Source: Corynebacterium kutscheri (GTDB lineage Bacteria > Actinomycetota > Actinomycetes > Mycobacteriales > Mycobacteriaceae). Taken from it: 64,000 bases of DNA. The notes under the pieces are model-generated. The model was given only the letters and a program-made list of their open reading frames with translations, was not told the origin of the DNA and did not search any database. Shown here piece after piece: positions 58,481-64,000 of the stretch. Location: NCBI RefSeq assembly GCF_000980835.1, contig NZ_CP011312.1:1-64000 (forward strand). The letters run 5' to 3'. Numbering within the stretch: the first letter of the stretch is position 1; every line of letters begins with the position of its first letter. A program made the translations under genes and the position numbers.

Positions 58481-59491
58481 ATGAAAGAAACTACTGGTGC
58501 ATCGAAAAACACTATGTCTAACAGCTTTATAGAGAATTCCGTAGCAAGCAATGCATCTCTAGTAGGTGCAAGTGCCGCTATAAAACATGCTCATGCCAGC
58601 GCGTTGCGCTCTATCAGTAGAGTAGTTGAAGAAACCACTATTCCCACGAAACAAGAAATCGCGGTAAAAGAAATAGCAGCACAATTGCGGGAAAAGTCGG
58701 TGCTTGTGCTTACTGGAGCAGGAATTTCTACTGATTCTGGGATCCCTGATTATCGAGGCCCAAATGGTTCTTTAACCAGACATCGCCCCATGACCTATCA
58801 GGAATTTCGTCATGATAAACAGGCATTACACCGTTATTGGGCGCGAGCTTTTGTTGGTTGGCGGCAAATGGCTCAGGCGCAACCTAATAATGGACATCTC
58901 TTTTTAGCCGAACTGGAACGCGCCGGGATGATCCATGCGATTATTACCCAGAATGTCGATGGTTTGCATACCCGTGCTGGATCGAAAAATGTGGTGGCGA
59001 TCCATGGGGATATGTCGTTGATAGTGTGTTTGGATTGTGGGCAAAAAGAAACTCGCACTGACTATGAACAGCGTGCCATCAAACATAACCCTGGTTATCT
59101 TGAATCCATCAAGTTTGATCCTGCGATGGTTAATCCCGATGGCGATGTGTACCTTTCCGAGGAAACCGTAGCCAGATTCAACCTCATTGGGTGCACACAT
59201 TGTGGATCATTGATGCTTAAACCCGATGTAGTTTATTTTGGGGAACCGGTACCTAGTACTACTAAACGCAAGGTGGCACAGCTTTTAAAACAATCTTCAT
59301 CAGTACTGGTGATCGGCTCATCTTTGGCAGTGATGAGCGGTATGCGCATTATTATCGACGCCCAAAAGCAAGGCAAGAAAGTAGCCGTTATTAACGGTGG
59401 TCCAGGGCGCGCTGATACTAGGGCAGATATTGTCTGGCGTAGCTCAATAACAGCTGCTTTTAGTCAACTTAAAGAAGAATTATCGTTGTAG
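58481..59491 (+). CDS. Sir2-family NAD-dependent protein deacylase
   Basis: A 336-residue sirtuin. The NAD-binding GAGISTDSGIPDYRG, TQNVDGLH, catalytic His in AIHGDM, and the zinc ligands CLDCG and CTHCG are all present, as is GSSLAV near the C-terminus. It carries about 65 extra N-terminal residues rich in Ser, Ala and Asn before the sirtuin fold; a later start is possible, but GCGGAGGAATAAAAGCTAATG favours the ATG at 58481. It probably removes acetyl or acyl groups from lysines; targets unknown. Confidence 0.93.
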   Translation: MKETTGASKNTMSNSFIENSVASNASLVGASAAIKHAHASALRSISRVVEETTIPTKQEIAVKEIAAQLREKSVLVLTGAGISTDSGIPDYRGPNGSLTRHRPMTYQEFRHDKQALHRYWARAFVGWRQMAQAQPNNGHLFLAELERAGMIHAIITQNVDGLHTRAGSKNVVAIHGDMSLIVCLDCGQKETRTDYEQRAIKHNPGYLESIKFDPAMVNPDGDVYLSEETVARFNLIGCTHCGSLMLKPDVVYFGEPVPSTTKRKVAQLLKQSSSVLVIGSSLAVMSGMRIIIDAQKQGKKVAVINGGPGRADTRADIVWRSSITAAFSQLKEELSL

Positions 59492-59532
59492 ACTGTCGTT
59501 TTATGCTTATCGACGTCTACTCATTTGGATTG

Positions 59533-60390
59533 CTAGGTAGTTTCGATAGTAGTTGCTTTGTCATTGTATTGATTAATCTCTTCCAGAATAAGTGCTCGCA
59601 CTCGGGCATCTTTGGGCATATCTTCGTGCATCACTACAGCAAAGTGGTGACGGTCTTGAATAAAGATATTATGAACATTCTCACCTGCTAAAAAGCAGGA
59701 TTCAGGGGGAGAAATTACTACGTCAGATTTAGTAGCAATACAGCTGTAATAGACATTATTGAGGGTTTCGGCGTGGGTATTGAGCTCTTCAATTAACGGA
59801 CTATTATCAAGCAACTCAAAACCAGAAGGGCCAAACCACGTGTCGATAATATTGTCAATAAACCGTCCGCCTTGGGCAGTGCGTGTTAGTGAACTAATGA
59901 TCCCGCCAGGGGTAGTCCCGTGGTTGGGTACCGCAAGACAGACTAGGTGGTGAGTTTTTTGTGCCCCACCTAGGTGATGCATCCAGAATCGAGCAAGCAC
60001 CCCGCCTTGGGAGTGTCCAACAAGAATAACTTTTTCCGCCCCGGTGACTTGTAATACTGCATCAATATAAGCAGCTATCTGAGCAGCGGATTCGGCTACT
60101 GGTTGGGTGGAGCGATTCCCAAAATCTGGTGCCCATACTGCGTAGCCAGCCTGACGCAGATCAGCGCCCAGATCCTTCCAATCAGATTTAGTGACCCCAG
60201 TTCCATGAATCAAAATAACTGGGTAAGGATGGCTGCGAGTAGGACGTGCCCGCCAATCATCTTCAAAAATTCCGCTGGTTGGAATTCGAGCAAGATAAGG
60301 CAGCGGGGTAGACGTTATCTGCTTTTCGACGTTTTTGGCACTCGAGTTGGTTTTTCTTGTGGTGGGGTTAGGCGTTGGCTGGTCATCCAT
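59533..60390 (-). CDS. Lipase/esterase of the alpha/beta-hydrolase fold
   Basis: A 285-residue protein with a disordered N-terminus (about 55 residues, no signal peptide seen), the oxyanion motif VILIHGTGVTKSDW, the nucleophile GHSQGGVLARFW and a late His in RHHFAVVMHED. The pattern fits the bacterial triacylglycerol lipase/esterase EstA/LipA group, which is usually secreted; the lack of an export signal is odd. It is convergent with the sirtuin gene (41-base gap). Confidence 0.82.
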   Translation of the reverse strand: MDDQPTPNPTTRKTNSSAKNVEKQITSTPLPYLARIPTSGIFEDDWRARPTRSHPYPVILIHGTGVTKSDWKDLGADLRQAGYAVWAPDFGNRSTQPVAESAAQIAAYIDAVLQVTGAEKVILVGHSQGGVLARFWMHHLGGAQKTHHLVCLAVPNHGTTPGGIISSLTRTAQGGRFIDNIIDTWFGPSGFELLDNSPLIEELNTHAETLNNVYYSCIATKSDVVISPPESCFLAGENVHNIFIQDRHHFAVVMHEDMPKDARVRALILEEINQYNDKATTIETT

Positions 60391-60525
60391 GTTTTCCAGA
60401 ATAGTCTTAAAAAGTTATTGCAGGTAGCCTGCAATAATTACTGATAGAATCTGATGACATATCAACTGTTAGTGCTAAGAAAAGTGCTAACGTTAAAAAA
60501 TTTTTCTTCAAGAAAGTGAAACGAT

Positions 60526-61098
60526 ATGTCTTTGACTGCGGCTCAGGTTATAGAAAACCGTCGCGCTACGCGCAAATATAAGGATCAAGATATCTCTGAT
60601 GATGTTCTCCAGCGCGTCTTGGATCTCACCTGTGCAGCACCATCTGCATTTAATGCTCAGCGTGCCGATGTTGTTGCAGTACGTGACCAAAATATTAAAG
60701 ATGCTATTTTTGCAGCTTCTGGCCAACAACAACACAAAAATGCACCGGTGGTGCTTGTTTTCCTAGCACGCACGGATGTTCCAGATGATTTAGAAACTAT
60801 TCTTCCTGCTGAGCGTGCTACATGGGTGGGACAATTCTTTGCCACTCTCGATGCGGCTAGTTTGCGGGAAACCGCTATCAAAGATGCCATGATATTGGGT
60901 AGTTTTTCCTTAATCGCCGCTGCGAGTGAAGGCCTGGCTACCTCACCGACTACCGGATATGACGCAGAGGCTGTGCGTAATGCAATTGGCGCGCCAGAAA
61001 ATCGCGCCGTGGCTTTTGTGGTTGCACTGGGTTATCCCGATGAAAACCCAGCACATCCGGGTCGACAAGCTGATCGCCAAATTATTAATCATTACTAA
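60526..61098 (+). CDS. Nitroreductase-family flavoprotein
   Basis: A 190-residue protein of the FMN-dependent nitroreductase fold: RRATRKYKDQDISDDVL at the N-terminus (FMN phosphate binding), AAPSAFNAQ, and C-terminal LGYPDENPAHPGRQ. Such enzymes reduce nitro compounds or quinones with NAD(P)H. AGAAAGTGAAACGATATG gives a moderate ribosome-binding site. The start lies 135 bases from the divergent lipase gene. Confidence 0.92.
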   Translation: MSLTAAQVIENRRATRKYKDQDISDDVLQRVLDLTCAAPSAFNAQRADVVAVRDQNIKDAIFAASGQQQHKNAPVVLVFLARTDVPDDLETILPAERATWVGQFFATLDAASLRETAIKDAMILGSFSLIAAASEGLATSPTTGYDAEAVRNAIGAPENRAVAFVVALGYPDENPAHPGRQADRQIINHY

Positions 61099-61161
61099 TT
61101 TTTGCTGATAATAGGCCAGGTGGTGTGAGTATAATGTGGAGAAACGAAAGGACAGCTTGAG

Positions 61162-61716
61162 ATGAGCACACCCACTATTATTTCCATTAACGGACATACC
61201 CCAAAAATTCACGCCACCGCCTTCATTGCACCTAATGCAACAATTATTGGCGATGTAGTAATCGGTGCTCATTCTTCGGTGTTTTATGGCTGTGTGCTCC
61301 GGGGCGATATTGCTCCAATCCGTATTGGCCAGCGCACTAATATCCAGGATAATTCGGTTATGCACGTCGATGAGGATGCACCTTGTATTCTCGGTGATGA
61401 TGTCACAGTAGGCCATATGGCACTTGTTCATGGCGCTACAGTTGGCGACGGAGTGCTGGTGGGTATGAAATCTACCTTGTTATCGCATAGTGTCATTGGT
61501 CGTGGTTCGCTTATTGCTGCTGGTGCAGTTGTACTTGAGCACCAAGAAATCCCAGAAAAGTCTTTAGCTGCTGGCGTACCGGCTAAAGTTCGTCGAGAGT
61601 TATCCGATGCTCAATCGCAAGCCTTTATTCCGCATGCAGCCAAATATGTTGCTACTGCTGAGCTATATCATAAGCAAGCTCAGCGTGTTGATCTAGCACA
61701 GGTACGCTTCGAATAA
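61162..61716 (+). CDS. Gamma-carbonic-anhydrase-like hexapeptide protein
   Basis: A 184-residue left-handed beta-helix protein with repeated I-G-x-x-x turns. The metal-binding His residues appear in SVMHVD, VGHMAL and LVHGATVG, as in gamma-type carbonic anhydrases (YrdA/PaaY group). Many members have little anhydrase activity, so the function is uncertain. AACGAAAGGACAGC precedes the ATG. It is followed by a bidirectional terminator shared with the ROK regulator. Confidence 0.9.
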   Translation: MSTPTIISINGHTPKIHATAFIAPNATIIGDVVIGAHSSVFYGCVLRGDIAPIRIGQRTNIQDNSVMHVDEDAPCILGDDVTVGHMALVHGATVGDGVLVGMKSTLLSHSVIGRGSLIAAGAVVLEHQEIPEKSLAAGVPAKVRRELSDAQSQAFIPHAAKYVATAELYHKQAQRVDLAQVRFE

Positions 61717-61732
61717 CGCTGATAGAAATAAA

Positions 61733-61777
61733 TACTTAAGCGACCCTTAACCATTAAGTTCTGGGGTCGCTTAAGTA
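61733..61777. terminator. Bidirectional terminator at 61.7 kb
   Basis: A 14-bp perfect stem (61733-61746 with 61764-61777, TACTTAAGCGACCC/GGGTCGCTTAAGTA) between two convergent genes. Confidence 0.85.
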
Positions 61778-61787
61778 ATATGTTGGT

Positions 61788-62774
61788 TTACTCTAGTGGG
61801 TCGGTAAGCACAGACATGCGTTTTGCCATGCTTAGCGGATCGTAGATAAGACGATCCATACCCACTGCGCGAGCGGCTGCACGAGCATTATCCTTGTGGG
61901 TCGGAATAACCCGTAACTCGATATTGCGGTGTTGAGTCCGTTTGAGAGCTTGGCTAATAGCTTGCGCATCTGTCGAGGAAGCAAAGGCAGAACCAGCGAA
62001 AACAATGATATTGGGGTTTACTTCATTGGCAAGTTTCACTGCGGTATCACCTAGGGTATCGAGTTGATCGAAGATGACTGTTTCTACCCCATAACGACCA
62101 GTAACTGCCGCGCCAACAGAATCATCGACGTAGAAAATCAAAACCCGATGGGATCGACTTGGTGTTTGTAGCTGCTGTTCAGCGCCAGCAATTGCACTGA
62201 CCACGCTAGAGACTGTGATGGGAACATTAATATGCTGGCGGATACGTGCTGCAAGATTAAATTGATCCCAACCTAGATTGTCTGCTGTAACAATCCCTTC
62301 CGGAGTAACCTCACCGGATGTGGACACACCCAGTGAAGAAAGTGGCCGCCCGATAATAGTGACAATAGAGTTAATTGCAGTGACCAGATGGTTAATAAAC
62401 TCTGTGGGAGAGATCTTAGCGACGGTAAGATCCATCATGTGCTCGCGTATTACTTGACCGCGGGTGGTGTACGCACCAATATAAGTAGATTTTGTACCAA
62501 TGGCTACACCGATTTGAACCCAGGGAGTTTGGGAAAATTCGACCGGTATGGTTGGTCTGCCTGGTCCTTGCGTAGTGGCAAGATCTGGGCGTTCCTGGAT
62601 AAGTTCAGCAGTAAGTAATGCGGTAATTGCGCGGGTGATAGTTGGTTGAGATTTGTGGGAATGCTCCATTAAAAAAGCCCGAGAAACCGGCTGATGGTGA
62701 CGGATAAGATGTAGACACACAGCAGCAGGTGAAGACGGACGACGGAACGCTAGCTGACCGCTGAGTTGGGACAT
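61788..62774 (-). CDS. ROK-family transcriptional regulator
   Basis: A 328-residue protein. The N-terminal winged helix (about residues 15-60: LIRHHQPVSRAFLMEHSHKS followed by QPTITRAITALL) precedes a ROK domain (VQIGVAIGTKSTYIGAY at about residue 90). It is shorter than typical ROK repressors (about 390 residues), and I see no CxCGxxGC zinc motif, so sugar-kinase-like binding may be altered. A sugar-responsive repressor is likely; the target is unknown. Confidence 0.85.
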   Translation of the reverse strand: MSQLSGQLAFRRPSSPAAVCLHLIRHHQPVSRAFLMEHSHKSQPTITRAITALLTAELIQERPDLATTQGPGRPTIPVEFSQTPWVQIGVAIGTKSTYIGAYTTRGQVIREHMMDLTVAKISPTEFINHLVTAINSIVTIIGRPLSSLGVSTSGEVTPEGIVTADNLGWDQFNLAARIRQHINVPITVSSVVSAIAGAEQQLQTPSRSHRVLIFYVDDSVGAAVTGRYGVETVIFDQLDTLGDTAVKLANEVNPNIIVFAGSAFASSTDAQAISQALKRTQHRNIELRVIPTHKDNARAAARAVGMDRLIYDPLSMAKRMSVLTDPLE

Positions 62775-63000
62775 ATTTACTAATATAGCCCACCCAACTT
62801 AAGTTTTCCCGGTTTTCTATAGATAGACCAATTTAAGCATTATTCCTGCTTCTAGGTAACGTAACAGTCCATTTGTGAAAATATGGACAATGGAACGTCG
62901 AAAAGCAAGGTCTTGTTGCAATTATATTGTCAAGCAAAAGTTAGAGACGTGCTACCGGGGAAACTAGACTAATAACAAAAAGAAAGTACACTTGCCAATC

Positions 63001-64000
63001 ATGACTGACAGAACGCCTTCACTTCTCGATGCTTCGTGCGAGTCTTTCGTTATGGATCTTGCAGCCATATCACCGACTCAAGCAACTGCCTGGGGAATTG
63101 CTGGCTATGACCACGAATTACAAGATTTTAGCCCCGAATACTGGGAACGAGTTGCTGACCGCACCCGTGAAATGCTCGCTGATGTCGATGCCTTTGATGA
63201 TGGCACCGACGAATCCGATGATGATGAAGACTTCGATGAAGTAGATCTGGTCACCGCAGAAGTACTCCGTGACCGCCTATGCTTGGATCTCAGCCTGCAT
63301 CACGCCGGAGAAAACCTGCGCCAACTGAATAACATTGCCTCGCCAGTACAAGAAATCCGTGACACCTTTTTGCTCATGGATAAAAACAACCTGGCAGCCA
63401 TTGAATCCCGATTAGCTCAGGTAGAAAAAGCATTAGCTGGTTACCGGGAATCGCTTGCCGAATCGGCTAGCCATGGCAAAGTCGCAGCATCCAGACAAAT
63501 TGATGCAGTGATTGATCAGTGCATGGCGCTGACTGAAAACAACTCCATGCTTGACGATCTTGGGGTTGCTGCTGACAATACCGCTTTGTTAGCAGCGAAA
63601 AAAGCCTTTTTTGATATGGCCGAATGGCTCGGTGAACATCTTTTACCAGTGGCTACACCAGAAGATGCCGTCGGTCGCGATCGCTACGAGCGTTTCTCCC
63701 ACCTTTTTGTTGGTGATGTAGTTGACCTAGACGAAGCCTATGCGTGGGGTCTAGACCGGTTAGCAAGCATCATTGCAGAGCAAGAAACCATTGCCAGCCA
63801 GCTTTATGGACCGGAAACCTCAGTTCGCACGGCAATGAAAAAACTTAACGAGGAGCCGCGCTACCTTATCGAAGGTACTGACGCACTCAAGCGTTGGATG
63901 CAAGATACCGCTAATCAGGCAATTAGTGATCTTAATGGCACACATTTTGATATTCCAGAGCCTATGCTCACCTGTGAAGCCATGATTGATCCGGCTGGAA
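63001..64000 (+). CDS. DUF885 family protein (5' part, runs off the window)
   Basis: An open frame starting at ATG 63001 continues to the window end without a stop, at least 333 residues. It starts MTDRTPSLLDASCESFVMDL and has PTQATAWGIAGYDHELQDFSP, VRDRLCLDLSLHHAGE-like text, and a long helical body, as in the DUF885 family of putative metallocarboxypeptidase-like proteins found in actinobacteria. The metal-binding HExxH-type motif would lie past the window. A helical, Asp/Glu-rich stretch occurs at residues 60-85. Confidence 0.85.
   Translation, partial: MTDRTPSLLDASCESFVMDLAAISPTQATAWGIAGYDHELQDFSPEYWERVADRTREMLADVDAFDDGTDESDDDEDFDEVDLVTAEVLRDRLCLDLSLHHAGENLRQLNNIASPVQEIRDTFLLMDKNNLAAIESRLAQVEKALAGYRESLAESASHGKVAASRQIDAVIDQCMALTENNSMLDDLGVAADNTALLAAKKAFFDMAEWLGEHLLPVATPEDAVGRDRYERFSHLFVGDVVDLDEAYAWGLDRLASIIAEQETIASQLYGPETSVRTAMKKLNEEPRYLIEGTDALKRWMQDTANQAISDLNGTHFDIPEPMLTCEAMIDPAG

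Overview
The window starts at the GTG of dnaA and reads as the origin-proximal region of a Corynebacterium chromosome. The evidence is the order dnaA-dnaN-recF-DciA-like-gyrB-gyrA, the tRNA-Ile/tRNA-Ala pair, and the block ppiA - rhomboid - crgA - pknB - pknA - pbpA - rodA - pstP - fhaB - fhaA - tRNA-Leu. Class C sortase pili, BioQ-like biotin operators and the BsaP biotin synthase helper also fit. The DNA looks clearly AT-richer than most corynebacteria (judged by eye). That would suit a species such as C. kutscheri, but the species is not proven here. No insertion sequence, prophage or CRISPR array was seen.

Layout. 1-12.1 kb: replication and topoisomerase genes, with a DnaA-box origin between dnaA and dnaN. 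Between gyrB and gyrA are a DUF6918-like gene, a large hairpin and a ribbon-helix-helix/degenerate Doc-like pair. 12.2-14.4 kb: two tRNAs and an alkylation-repair operon (ogt-alkB-tag) in which alkB carries an in-frame stop codon. 14.4-17.8 kb: small or decayed genes, a gene-poor stretch and a membrane-anchored hydrolase. 17.8-24.1 kb: a Pls/PosA-type NRPS broken by a one-base frameshift, a DUF418-like acyltransferase and a lipoprotein. 24.2-27.0 kb: a sugar-type ABC importer. 27.0-38.4 kb: ppiA, rhomboid protease, and the cell-division and peptidoglycan-signalling cluster. A second, denser DnaA-box cluster lies in the convergent gap at 28.7-29.1 kb.

38.5-42.2 kb: tRNA-Leu followed by a single ApeA-like HEPN gene (probable abortive-infection defence), a zinc alcohol dehydrogenase with an internal TGA, and a CHY zinc-finger gene. 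42.2-46 kb: bioA-bioD, divergent from a POT peptide transporter, with two BioQ-type operators in the shared control region. 46.5-54.7 kb: a sortase-assembled pilus locus (major pilin, class C sortase, minor pilin, and a large Cna-B-repeat adhesin on the opposite strand). 55.8-57.1 kb: bioB-bsaP behind an inverted pair of the same operators. 57-64 kb: a GT87 mannosyltransferase-like protein, sirtuin, lipase, nitroreductase, gamma-carbonic-anhydrase-like protein, a ROK regulator and a DUF885 gene that runs off the window.

Three genes (alkB, the NRPS and the alcohol dehydrogenase) each carry one disabling lesion in an otherwise intact reading frame. Either this lineage is undergoing gene decay or these are assembly errors; read-level checks would decide. 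The most interesting loci are the second DnaA-box cluster with a 13-base word shared with oriC, the ApeA-like gene beside tRNA-Leu, the biotin operators in front of a peptide transporter, and the Doc-like protein lacking its Fic catalytic residues.
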